Shown here: in pieces, positions 10,530 to 20,843 of the stretch
Layout: each line of letters starts with the position of its first letter
Position numbering within the stretch: the stretch's first letter is position 1
From: Sesamum alatum
Lineage: Eukaryota; Streptophyta; Magnoliopsida; Lamiales; Pedaliaceae
Reading direction: 5' to 3'
Length of the DNA: 64,000 nt
Assembly (NCBI GenBank): GCA_034509735.1
Contig: JACGWO010000006.1
Coordinates: 8,881,001 to 8,945,000 of the forward strand
Program-made: the position numbers and the translations under genes
Notes under the pieces: generated by a model
Told to the model about the DNA's origin: nothing
Seen by the model: only the letters and a program-made list of their open reading frames with translations
Database searches by the model: none

Positions 10530-12086
10530 GGGATAATTATATTTACACCCCCTCACCTATAGTCAATTTACACAAACTATCCCTGTCTTTTTAAAAAATT
10601 ACAGAAATCACCCCTGACAACCTTTAAAATCCAAAAATACCCCTATTGACTTGGTCAAACTTTAATATAAATTTTGAAGGACAAAAATGCCCTTAGGGGT
10701 GTTTCTGTAGTTACCAAAAGGTAGAGGGGTGTTAATGTAATGTCTATGAGGATGAGTAATATGACCCCATATATTTTTTTATTATTTATATCAAACTTAA
10801 ATTTAAATTTAAATTATTTTATTAACTTTATTTAATTGAATCTCTATATGAAATCACAGATTTTAATAATTGAAATATTAAATTATTCAATTAATATATA
10901 TTTATAAAGTTAGTTACTATGCTATACATTTAAATTATAATTATCCACTTGTATAAATATTTTAGATTTTTAAAATTAAAAAATTATTTATCCTCTATTT
11001 GTATTTATAACTAAAATTAATAAATTATATCAAATTAATTAAATTTAAGTTTAAATAATTTTATTTAACTATTTTTTATTGAATCTTTACATAAATTATA
11101 CATTTTAATAATTGAAATATTAAATTATTCAATTAATATATTACAAAATGTTAGTTACTAGGCTATACATTAAAATTATAATTATCACACTTGTCTAAAT
11201 GCTTTTAGATTCTTAAAATTAAAAGATTATTTATCCACTATGTTTATTTGTATCTAAATTTTACTATAATTAATAAATTATACATATATAAAAAAATATA
11301 TATGTTTATACATATATCATATATGTTTATATTTTTGTACATACATATTTAGATAGTGGACGAAGGTGGAGGAGGGTGACAACGAAGGCGGGCGAAAGCG
11401 GAAGAGGGGTCGGGCGCAGGCGGGGAGGCGACGAGGAGGGTGCAAACGGGGTAGCGGGAGTGAGGGATAATTTAAAAAAAAAAAAAGAATTTAAAATATC
11501 TTTTTAATAAATAAATTATTTATTTTACTAATTATGATATGATTTATATTAAATTCATAAATTATTTTAAATTATAATATATTAATTTTAATAAAATTTA
11601 GTTATAAATAAAAATAGAGGATAAATATTCTTTTAATTTTAATAATTTCAAATAATGTATTCAAGTATGATAATATTTTAATTTAAACTTATAATCTAGT
11701 AACTAATTTTAGAAATATATATTAATTCAATAATTTAATATTTTAATTATTAGAAACGGTAATTTTATATAGAGATTCAATTAAAAATAATAATAAAATA
11801 ATTTAAATTTAAATTTAAGTTTGATATAAATAATGAAAAAATATATGAGGTCATATTACTCATCATCATAAACATTACATTAACACCTCCTCTACTTTTT
11901 GGTAATTATAGAAACACCCCTAAGGGCATTTTGGTCCTTTAAAATTTATATTAAAGTTTGACTAATTCAATAGGGGTATTTTTGGATTTTAAAGGCTGTT
12001 AGAGGTTGTTTCTGTAATTTTTCAAAAGACAGGAATGATTTGTGTAAATGGACAATAGGTGAGTAGGTGTAAATGTAATTAATCCC
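10530..12086. mobile_element. MULE foldback element with exact 9 bp duplication, upstream of UGT
   Basis: The ends are GGGATAATTATATTTACACC and, reversed, GGGATTAATTACATTTACACC, with inverted arms running about 500 bp. It is flanked by an exact 9 bp repeat TATTGTTTA at 10521-10529 and 12087-12095. A segment of the left arm is tandemly duplicated with a period near 243 bp (about 10800-11040 and 11040-11285). A GC-rich stretch lies at 11355-11470. The element ends about 280 bp before the UGT start codon. It has no transposase coding of its own. Confidence 0.82.
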
Positions 12087-12167
12087 TATTGTTTACCTAC
12101 CACCTTTTATTTTTCTGTAGGGACTACCTACCAAGCTAGAGTCTCCATTTCCTTTCACATCCCTTGA

Positions 12168-12176
12168 TTTAAATAG
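12168..12176 (+). promoter_or_regulatory. TATA-like box for the UGT gene
   Basis: The sequence GATTTAAATAGCAAC contains TTTAAATAG about 190 bp before the ATG at 12364, a plausible core promoter position with a roughly 155 nt leader. No better TATA match was noticed between the MULE end at 12086 and the start codon. Weak, position-based call. Confidence 0.35.
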
Positions 12177-12363
12177 CAACTAGAATATTAATTTACTTCA
12201 AGTTATTTAATCAATCAATAGTTTCAAAACCAAGAAGAAAGCTAAGAAAACGATATCACACAAAGTCATCCGTGCAAGCAACTTTTATATCTGCTAAACT
12301 TAGCAGGAGGAGATCACGCATTTACTGATCATATCACTAATAACCTAACTTCTCCAGATTCAA

Positions 12364-15298
12364 ATGGCGCATCGAAAGCCGCACGCAATTGTGATCCCCT
12401 ATCCTTATCAAGGCCATGTTACTCCCATGATCAATCTTTCAATCAGACTGGCTTCAAGAGGCTTCACAATCACATTTGTTCAAGTAGAATTCATTCATCA
12501 CTTCATATCTAAAGCCCAGAATCTGCCTGCTGCTGCTGCTGATGTCGATTTCTTTGACGAGGCCCGCAAATCTGGCCTCGACATACGTTACACGACCGTC
12601 TCTGATGGGTTTCCCGTGGAATTCGACAGGTATGTCAACTTCGAGGAGGTTTGGGAGTCTATGTTTCGGGATTTTCCTGACCGTGTTGATGAAATTGTGA
12701 CGAGGACAATGAAAGCTGACAAATTGTCAGAGACGCCGCCTTTTCTCCTGATTGCTGACACTTTCTATACGTGGCCGGCAACCATAGCCGAGAAACACAA
12801 CATGGTGAATGTCTCCTTGTGGACAGAACCTGCTATTGTGTTCTCGCTCAACTATCACTTGGAGCTTCTCAAACAAAACGGCCATGTTCCTTATAATGGT
12901 AAGATTACTTCTGTCGCTTGGAATTCTTATTTCTTGCTTTCATTTTTCTGTTCAACTTCAAATTAATGTTGAAAATGATTGCTTAAAGAAATTATAAACT
13001 AATTAGCTGAATAGAATGGGGTTAGATCAATTTACTCCGGTGTTATGGGAAATGTTTAAAAACTCCCTCAACATTTTTAGAATATAGCAAAATACCTCCT
13101 CGACCCAATGGTGTGGCACACACGCCCTTCACACGATTTGGTCGGATTTTTTAAACAATGAAACTAAGTTTGCATCTTAATTTATGAGCTGTCTTGATTT
13201 TAACTTTTTTTTTGGCTATATATGTTCTTAAATCGAAAAATTTCAAAAGGTGAAGAACTATTTTAGGACCTTAACAAAATATAAGACTAAAATACTAAAA
13301 AAGTATAATTACATAACTAAAAATGCATTTAATTTAGATATGAATTACACATTCATTTGAGATAAGATCTAACGGTGTTTAAACAAGCGTGAAAATATTA
13401 TTTTATAATTAAAAACAAAAAAATAAAAAATAACATGTGTGATGCACCCATATCGTGGAGGGGGTGTTTTGCTATAATTTAAAAATATTGAGGGGTTCTT
13501 TTTACTATTTTATTAGGTAGAGTTTTTAAATATTTACTAAAGGGGGCAGATTTCATTTTACTCTAAATTGAAGTTTTAATCAGTTACTAATATATCGGAT
13601 TAATAAAGATTCAACAGATATTTTTATCTTTTGACAATTAATATCTAATAATTAATTAGTATCTTGCTAATCTTATGCCAATAATTATTTGTTTCAGCTC
13701 TATCAAACAATAAAACAACTTGACAGTTTGGGCATTTCGGCCTTGATTTAAATAATTTCTAACACAAAGTATTTTTTTCAAAACATTCTACTGTGACTCT
13801 TTTAGCTACTTTTTTAATTAATTTCCGAACGCTTCTTATTTTTTCTACTAACAGTTTTTCTCCTTTTACAAAATTACTTAAACCCAACATTTAAAAAAGG
13901 CACAAACTTTTCCACACGAAAATTAAAAGACAACTTCTTAGTCCGATAAATATACATACAAGTCGTAGATTGGATTTTTGATTTCAAATGTTATTGTATT
14001 CTCTATTCTATTTAACGTAAACATACAGGTGACGAATATTACATACCAAGTAATGGAGGACCAATAATCATTTAAATTGTAGTATTAATTTAATAAATAT
14101 GCTCCATCTTTAATTCTAGGCAATTAATGTTAACAATTGATAGGGGTTGATTTCTTTGATCGAATTTTCTCTTACAACGTCTATTTCATCTTCTATTACA
14201 TTCAACATGCATATACACACTATGAGTATAAAATAAGTTTTCTAAATAAAATTCATGATTATACATGTGACATATGTTTGTTGATATAGAGTAGAAGATA
14301 GAATAAGATTTAGAACAGAAAATTCAAACCGAGTTAATTTCCTCAACTTGTCTAACAACTCAATTTTGTTTTATATAATTTTAGGCAATGCAGACAATCA
14401 CATAAACTACATTCCGGGCATCCAATCCATTACCACTAGGGACTTGATGACGTACCTCCAAGATCCAGAGATGGTACCAATGTTGACTCAGATTGCAGAG
14501 AAGGGATTTGAGCAGGTGAAGAAGGCTGACTTTATCTTATGTAACACAGTGGAGGAGTTAGAATCAGAAGCGCTTTCAGCCCTGAATCATAAGCATCCAA
14601 CTTACGCTATCGGCCCCATCAACTTCTACACTGATCTTACTGAAACGAGGATAGCGAAGAGCCTTTGGTCCGAATCCGACTGCACCCAGTGGCTGAATTC
14701 TAAACCTTCTGGCTCCGTTTTGTACGTTTCATTTGGCAGCATGCCGGAGAGTAACAAAGAGGAAATCGCAGAGTTAGCTTATGGGCTTCTACTAAGTGAA
14801 GTATATTTTGTTTGGGTGCTCCGGCCTGATATTACTAGAGGGAATGGCACCGATATTTTGCCTGAGGGTTTTGAGGATGTCGTCAAAGATAAAGGGTTGA
14901 TTGTTCCGTGGTGCAATCAAAATATGGTCCTTTCCAACCAGACAATCGGTGGGTTCTTGACACATTGTGGTTGGAACTCGATATTGGAAAGCATATGGTA
15001 TGGTGTACCAATGATTTGTTATCCGATAGTAGTCGACCAACCGACAAACAGGAAGTTAGTGGTTGATGATTGGAAAATTGGAGTAGAACTTTGTGATGGA
15101 GAACAAATTAGGAGGGAGGAAGTTGCTTGTAAGATTAATATATTGATGAAGGGTGAAAATTCTATTCAAATGAGGCAAGAGATCAAGAAAGTGAGCAAGA
15201 AATTGCATGATTCATTGGATGCAGAGGGCTCATCACACAGAAATTTTGATCGGTTTGTGGAGGATTTGAATGCTAAATTATATATGAGAAGGCCATGA
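12364..15298 (+). CDS. UDP-glycosyltransferase, UGT86A-like (two exons)
   Basis: Join 12364-12898 and 14385-15298, 482 residues. The intron 12899-14384 is bounded by GT...AG, is phase 1, and splits a glycine codon; joining there restores one continuous frame. Family 1 UGTs move a sugar from UDP-sugar to small acceptors in the cytosol. The N-terminal half has IPYPYQGHVTPMINL with the catalytic His18, and Asp132 in LLIADTFYTW is the likely charge-relay partner. The 44-residue PSPG box spans 354-397 with HCGWNS (372-377), E380 and the terminal DQ (396-397). Two usually conserved PSPG positions differ: CPQ is CNQ, and the His of VLxH is Asn (VLSNQ). Length and full frame suggest a working gene; the box changes could alter donor binding. 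The start region resembles UGT86A proteins, whose acceptors I do not know. Neighbour: the convergent BAHD gene 2.9 kb away. Confidence 0.9.
13018..13566. mobile_element. Foldback MITE inside the UGT intron
   Basis: Inverted arms of about 100 bp lie inside the intron. The left arm reads TTAGATCAATTTACTCC then TTTAAAAACTC and ATAGCAAAATACC; the right arm, reversed, reads TTAGAGTAAAATGAAATC then TTTAAAAACTC and ATAGCAAAACACC. I could not define a target duplication, so the superfamily is uncertain, although the arms resemble the MULE MITEs around it. It makes up over a third of the 1486 bp intron. Confidence 0.6.
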
Positions 15299-15514
15299 TT
15301 AGTTTTTGGATTTGTTTCAAGTTGCCTGAAATCTTGGCTTACAAGAATAATATATATGTGGTTTCTTAATTTCATATACATTTAAGTTGTTTAATACTCT
15401 CTTTTTCCTAGCATTTGAAGCTTCCATTTCGTTTTTGGACATTTCGTATTTCGGAATGAAATTTTATTTTTTTATGGAAGAATCACGTAAAGTATGTGGA
15501 CTCATTTATTTATT

Positions 15515-15967
15515 GGGTTAGATATATTTTTGATCTTGTAACTTAGACTATTTGATGTTTTCGTCCTTTAACATTTTAGGGTAGTATTTTTGTCCTTCAT
15601 TTTTTTAATTTTCGTTATTTTAGTCCTTTTTTTGCCAGAATTCACCATTATTTATCGAAAAAATGCATGTGCCTCTCACGTGATATTTTAAAATTGGGTT
15701 TTTGTTCTTATTGGTCCATTTCTGCCAGCATTTTTGTCCTTTAACTTTTTAGGGTAGCATTTTGATCCTATATCTTTTTAATTTTCGCGATTTTGGTCCT
15801 TTTTTCACCGGAGTTCACCCTTCTCGCTGGTGGAGGTGAACTCTGGCGAACAAAAGGACTGAAATCGCGAAAATGAAAAAGATGCAGGATCAAGATGCTG
15901 CCATAGAAAATTAAAGAACGAAAACGCCAAATAACGTAAGTTACAGAACTAAAAATGTATTTAACCC
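15515..15967. mobile_element. MULE MITE with exact 9 bp duplication, 3' of UGT
   Basis: A 453 bp foldback element ending GGGTTAGATATATTTTTGATC and, reversed, GGGTTAAATACATTTTTAGTTC. The flanking 9 bp repeat TTATTTATT lies at 15506-15514 and 15968-15976. The middle has a short perfect inverted repeat around GGAGTTCACC and GGTGAACTCTGG. It begins about 215 bp after the UGT stop codon and could affect the 3' end of that transcript, though nothing shows that it does. Confidence 0.8.
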
Positions 15968-16129
15968 TTATTTATTATCATACAGTCACATAAAAATGAA
16001 TTAGGTATAAAAGAACTATATTGATTCACGCACATATTTTGATTAAGCTCATTTACAAACATTACTTGGATTGAATCACAAACAAGAAGTGTTTACCCTC
16101 TTCCAAAATCAGCCAAATAATGTATCTTA

Positions 16130-16450
16130 AACTACAAGAAATTAACATTTAACCACATCTAATTATCATGGCTAATAATAAATAATCATAACAAATAATC
16201 ATTAACCACGAGCACGTCAATGGTTGTTGATCGTGGTTTTTGCGAGGATGATTAAAACATTTACCATGGCTAAAAGCCAAAACAAAATATTTTTACCATG
16301 GCTCTTAGCTGTGGCATATAATTTTTTTATAGTGGAAAAGCTAGTTTTTTTGCAACGATTTATTTAATCATGATTAATAATAATTATATATTTATCCCGA
16401 CTTTTAACCATAATTATTAAAATTATAGCCACTAACAATTTTTTATAATG
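16130..16450. mobile_element. Degenerate CACTA-type MITE
   Basis: The left end AACTACAAGAAATTAAC differs from the CACTA consensus at the first base. The right end TTTTTTATAATG is one base from the expected ATAGTG. The interior repeats a subterminal motif (TTACCATGGCT, AATCATGATTAATAATAATT) and matches the better preserved element at 17411-17603 near its right end. No matching 3 bp duplication was found, so the boundaries are approximate. Nothing else is seen from 16450 to 17330. Confidence 0.4.
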
Positions 16451-17410
16451 CTGCTTGTTTAGGTGGAATACTATCAGAGCAATCGACTTGTTTGTACATG
16501 ATGGGTACAGAATCCATCAAAATTAATTTCCTACTCAGCACCTTATAAACAGTAGTGAGCAAGGTCGTATCCCCAAGAGTTTGGTTATGATCATATAAGC
16601 AAAGATTTCTTCATTTGTATTTAAATTGGTTTTGATCATTGATACGATTTAAGAAGCCACCCTCTCATAAAACTCATATTAATTAGCTAATTCCCCTCTC
16701 AACAAACAACTTTGTGAAAGTTTCCAATAATATTATGTCGATAGCATTAAGAACTAGAAAATCGTTTTATTGAGAAACTCTTATGAAGATTCCTTTAAAT
16801 TAAATAGTGCATGTCTCACAACATAATCAACTACATAATAAATTGTACTTTTTTTTTACATAATAAACTGTACTTCTTATCACTTGTCATTGGACTAATC
16901 AAACAATTATGAATTTGATAGTCAAATAACAATATTATTCAACAATTACACCAATTGTTATAAAAACTTAGAGAATTACACAATTATTCAAGTGAAATGG
17001 AGTAATAAAAACAAAATAAATCAAACAAAGTGTAGGAATTCAGATTGAACTTTCTGTTGCTAATCCCATGTCATCTTTTACTCTATTCAATATATATACG
17101 TCGCATATATAAAGATAGCATCATACATTTTGTTGTGAAAAATTATATACACGTAGCATGTCTATATTAAAAGAAGTAGCAGATAGAATAGATTTTGCAA
17201 TAGAAAATTCTATCCGTGAAAATATAGGTAATTCGTTCTTGTTCATTTTCTTCCCCAAAAAAATTGGAAAATTAAACACGAAACATAACAGTAATTAATT
17301 AACCATTAATATATCATTTGCAGCCATAATAAATAATGCATCACCAAGTGCCTGAAGCATGTCACTGGAGGCAATAAAGAAGAGCAATAGTACATTGTTT
17401 TTGTTGCTTT

Positions 17411-17603
17411 CACTATAAAAAATTTAACTTTTTAATAATGGCTAATTGTCATTAATAAAGATAAATACTCGTAGTAAATAATCATTTACCATGGACAATT
17501 TAAATTTTTCCACTAATTTTTATTTAATCATAATTAATAGTAATTATTTATTATAAGATCCAAGCCAATAAAATTATAATCAACATTAAATTTTCTTCTA
17601 GTG
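17411..17603. mobile_element. CACTA MITE with 3 bp duplication
   Basis: This 193 bp element starts CACTATAAAAAATTTAAC and ends CTTCTAGTG (reversed, CACTAGAAG), flanked by TTT on both sides. CACTA ends with a 3 bp target duplication identify the EnSpm superfamily. It is far too short to code for transposase. It sits inside the first copy of the locally duplicated BAHD 3' flank, so it inserted after, or in only one copy of, that duplication. Confidence 0.65.
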
Positions 17604-17671
17604 TTTTCAATTCAAATAAAAATTAACAACAAATATTGTGCCAGGACATAAGTTGGAAGCTACAAGCTAAA

Positions 17672-17799
17672 AAGTTTCACGGCAATAAACTTTGAAGAAT
17701 TTCCTTAAAAATAGTGGTTAAAGCGTCAATTTGAACCATTGACTTCGACAAGCTGATCTCCAGAGCACCCTCAAAGTCCCTGGATTTGCACAATGAAAT
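17672..17799 (-). pseudogene. Duplicated 3' end of the BAHD acyltransferase gene
   Basis: These 128 bp match the last coding bases of the neighbouring acyltransferase (18177-18306). On the minus strand they encode LCKSRDFEGALEISLSKSMV and then QIDALTTIFKEILQ through to a stop in the same place, so the C-terminal reading frame is intact. Nothing upstream (to the right, 17800-18170) resembles the rest of a BAHD protein, so it is a fragment, not a gene. The flank to its left also recurs next to the real gene (GGACATAAGYTGGAAGCTAC at 17644 and 17955; GTGCCTGAAGCATGT at 17350 and 17875), showing a small tandem duplication that captured the gene end. Confidence 0.85.
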
Positions 17800-18183
17800 T
17801 AACTCTGGATTATTAATTATGTCAAATTTTAGAGAAATTCATTGTAATTTACCTTATAAATAGTGCATCGCCAAGTGCCTGAAGCATGTTAGGGGCAATG
17901 AAGAAGCGCAATCGTACTTTATTCCAATGAAGAAGCAAGTGTCTGAAGCATGTCGGGACATAAGCTGGAAGCTACAAGCTATTGGGAAATTCTGATCCAC
18001 ACTGGGTTTAGCCGTGACCTGAATCAATTATATAGTAAATGCAATTCACTTTTTGTGTGATTGGTGTATAATTCACAACTAGTGATTAATCACGTCACAA
18101 GTGCATCTCACTTACTTTGTAATTTATTTAGTTCGACAAAACCTGATTCAAATAAAAAATTTCTGAAACTACTAGCAACAGTT

Positions 18184-19569
18184 TCATGGCAATTTACTTT
18201 CAAGAATTTCCTTAAAAACAGCGGTGAAAGCATCCATTTGAACCATTGACTTTGACAAGCCGATCTCCAGAGCACCCTCAAAGTCCCTGGATTTACACAA
18301 TGAAATGGATCCTCCCTCATCAATGAACAATGCTTCAAATTTCTTGGGCTTTCCCCACCCGTAATCCACCCCATAAAAGTCAAACTTCGGTGATCCAGCC
18401 ACCGCGTACTGTCGCTTTCCTACCAGCTTCTCGTACTCATCTGGCCATTTCTCAGCACCATACAAAATTCCCTTCTCATTGTAAACAGTTTCCTTAATCG
18501 CCTCTCCAATGGCCTTTGCTGCCATTACAAATCCATCATCTCCCTTCACTTCTCCATGCTTCAATTCAGCCTTCACAAGCGCCACACAGTTCCCGAAATA
18601 ATTAGCCGGCAGCGGCGGATTCAATCTTCCCCTGCAGTCTGCCACGAAACAGAAGTACTCCGGCTCGTCGTCTGCGACGACCTCGCCGCTCTGTGCTGTT
18701 GAATTCGCCGAACAAACCCACACAAGCGCGCTAATCATGGTGAAAGACGACAGATGACTGATGTCGGGACACTTGCCGGAAATGAAATTCTTCAGCTTTT
18801 GGATTTCTTCTTTCTTCAAAACAAATGTTGCACGGAGCTTGTTGATCGGAAGTTTCCCCGACGGGGGCTCTTCAGGACAAGAACTGTCTACTATCACGTC
18901 ACAGTATATCTCATCCAGTCCATTGAGATTCGTCACCAATTTTCTTTCGTAAAACGGCAACAAATTTCTTTCAATCAATAGATCACGAATATTATCCGTC
19001 CCATTCGGCCTGTTTCTGTTAATCACAGCCCAGGCCTGCATGAAGGAAACGACAGTGCTGGCATCGACCGCGACGTGATCAGTCACAAAACCGATGCATA
19101 AACCCTGTCCGGGAAATAGTGTTACTTGGAGAGCTAAAACAGGACAAGAAACGGAGTTTTCTGAAGAGGTAACCGGGGGGAGATGAGGCGCAAAAGCATA
19201 GAATTCATCACAACTACGGGGCTGATTTCCGGTAAGGTGATTGAAATCAGCGGTAGACTCAGAAACTGTAAAAGAAACTGAATTTCCAGTTTCGTAGCGT
19301 AAGACGGGCTTATTTCCAGGTTTACGGGGATAAATGATGTTTCCGGCGAGTGGGAGAAATTGGCTGAGAGTAAGGGAGAGTGAACTTTTGAGGTCAGGAA
19401 TAACAGTTTCCAAGAAGTGGGATTTTGAACAAGGGAACTCAAAGAATAGAACAGATTGATTTGCAGCGAACCCATACCATAGCATATCGAAAAATACGAC
19501 CGGGAGTGAGAACTCCGGCACGGAGTCCGATGCCGGAGAGATTTGAGAGCGGTGGAGAACCGTGGCCAT
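18184..19569 (-). CDS. BAHD acyltransferase, flavonoid/phenolic glucoside malonyl- or acyltransferase-like
   Basis: An intronless 461-residue frame of normal BAHD length, starting MATVLHRSQISP at 19569. BAHD enzymes move an acyl group from CoA thioesters to hydroxyls or amines of plant metabolites in the cytosol. The catalytic HxxxD is HVAVD at 165-169 (His165 is the general base). The structural DFGWG box is DYGWG at 402-406. YFGNC at 324-328 is the motif associated with clade I, the anthocyanin and flavonoid glucoside acyltransferases. The start (PEFSLPVVFFDMLW) and end (SKSMVQMDAF) also fit that clade. Donor and acceptor cannot be told from sequence; malonyl-CoA and a glucoside are a reasonable guess. 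It converges with the UGT gene, a family that could supply glucoside acceptors. A duplicated fragment of its 3' end lies at 17672-17799, and a MITE sits at its promoter. All key residues are present, so it is probably functional. Confidence 0.92.
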   Translation of the reverse strand: MATVLHRSQISPASDSVPEFSLPVVFFDMLWYGFAANQSVLFFEFPCSKSHFLETVIPDLKSSLSLTLSQFLPLAGNIIYPRKPGNKPVLRYETGNSVSFTVSESTADFNHLTGNQPRSCDEFYAFAPHLPPVTSSENSVSCPVLALQVTLFPGQGLCIGFVTDHVAVDASTVVSFMQAWAVINRNRPNGTDNIRDLLIERNLLPFYERKLVTNLNGLDEIYCDVIVDSSCPEEPPSGKLPINKLRATFVLKKEEIQKLKNFISGKCPDISHLSSFTMISALVWVCSANSTAQSGEVVADDEPEYFCFVADCRGRLNPPLPANYFGNCVALVKAELKHGEVKGDDGFVMAAKAIGEAIKETVYNEKGILYGAEKWPDEYEKLVGKRQYAVAGSPKFDFYGVDYGWGKPKKFEALFIDEGGSISLCKSRDFEGALEIGLSKSMVQMDAFTAVFKEILESKLP

Positions 19570-19675
19570 GGAGGTTGTGGATCTTAGTCTGGCGCTTTGT
19601 TAGTGATCAGAAACGGGTGCAGAGTAATAATTATAGCATTAGCTCTCTTGGATTGATTAAAATACTAATGCCATC

Positions 19676-19682
19676 TATATAC
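19676..19682 (-). promoter_or_regulatory. TATA-like box for the BAHD gene
   Basis: The minus strand reads TTGTATATAGATGG about 107 bp before the BAHD ATG, a good position and context for a plant TATA box. It overlaps the 9 bp target duplication TATACAATA of the adjoining MULE MITE (19687-19962), so DNA beyond about 4 bp upstream of this box has been displaced by the insertion. Confidence 0.45.
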
Positions 19683-19686
19683 AATA

Positions 19687-19962
19687 GGGATAATTACATT
19701 TGTCCCTACCCTATGCTATATTTGCACAAATCATTCACGCTTTTTGAATAATTACACATACAACCATCAGAAATGTAAATATCATTTACATAAACTACTC
19801 CTATTTATTAAAGAATTACACTTACACCCCTCAAAAGTATCGGCATTATTACACAAATTATTCTTATTTTTGACTATCAAGGGTGGTTTATGTAATTATG
19901 TAAAAGACAAGAGTGATTTGTATAAATAGACTATAGGTCAAGGGTGTAAATATAATCATCCC
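19687..19962. mobile_element. MULE MITE at the BAHD promoter, exact 9 bp duplication
   Basis: A 276 bp foldback element ending GGGATAATTACATTTGTCC and, reversed, GGGATGATTATATTTACACC, flanked by TATACAATA at 19678-19686 and 19963-19971. The termini match the 1.56 kb element upstream of the UGT (10530-12086), so both belong to one family. Its position directly abuts the putative TATA box of the acyltransferase gene. Confidence 0.82.
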
Positions 19963-20347
19963 TATACAATAACTTGGGAAATTTACACGGCCAACAGTTG
20001 TTAAGTTGAAAACATGTCAATTTTATGTCCAATCAAAAGGATTTAATGGCGACGTGGTGGGCACGTAGTCTTTGCCGTTAAATTACAAATGAAAATTAAA
20101 AGATGATAAAAAATGCAAGTTTTTGTGAGTTACGGGACCAAAAATATTAATCCTATAAGAAATAGTACCAAAAATAAAAAAAAGCCTAACTTATGGAATA
20201 AAAATTGCTATTTCCTCACAAATTGGACTCATAACTATTCTACTATCCATGCATGTGATTGTATATAGTTATATTCATTAACTATTGCCTCCATTGGAAA
20301 GACTACATATATTATATCAGTTATCTAAGCAGTGAGCAAATAACGTA

Positions 20348-20807
20348 GGATTAAATGGATTTTTGATTTCATAACTTAAGAGTATCTGGTATTTTTTTTT
20401 AATCTTTAGGATAGTATTTTAGTTTTGTATTTTTTTTTATTTTTGCAATTTAGTCCTTTTTTGGCAGAATTCTCCTCTATAGTCAAAAAGGGTGAAATCC
20501 AAAAAAAAAAAAAAAAAAAAAGATTGAACTTGCAAAAATTTAAAAGATGCAGAACAAGAATATTATCTTACAAAGTTAAAGGACAAAAATATTTGCAAAA
20601 ATGAGCCAACAGGAATAATAGCCCAATTTTAAAAGTCACAAGGCCGGGGATGCACATGTATTTTTCTGTCAAAGAGGGTGAACTCTAGCAGAAAAAAAAA
20701 CTGTAATCGCGAAAATTAAAAAAATATTGGACCAAAATACTTTCATCGAAAGTTAAACAATGAAACGTTCAATAACTTGCGTTATAGGACCAAAAATACA
20801 TTTAAGC
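20348..20807. mobile_element. Foldback MITE, MULE-like
   Basis: About 460 bp with inverted arms (GGATTAAATGGATTTTTGAT and, reversed, GCTTAAATGTATTTTTGGTC) and the same GGACCAAAAAT-type strings as the MITE at 15515-15967, including the paired 'GGTGAACTCTAGC' and 'CAGAATTCTCC' strings. It contains a run of about 20 As at 20502-20521. I could not find a 9 bp duplication, so the ends are approximate. The half-repeat at about 20040-20225, also with GGGACCAAAAAT, looks like the remnant of another such element. Confidence 0.5.
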
Positions 20808-20843
20808 TGATAATATATTTGCACTTAGTGAGGCTAAGGTAAA

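Noticed and set aside
14348..14384. Use of an upstream in-frame start for UGT exon 2
   Set aside because: The region before 14385 is intron ending in TTTTAG; splicing to 12898 restores a standard UGT, and no ATG is in this stretch.
18754..19475. Plus- and minus-strand frames overlapping the BAHD gene
   Set aside because: Shadows of the BAHD coding sequence in other frames.
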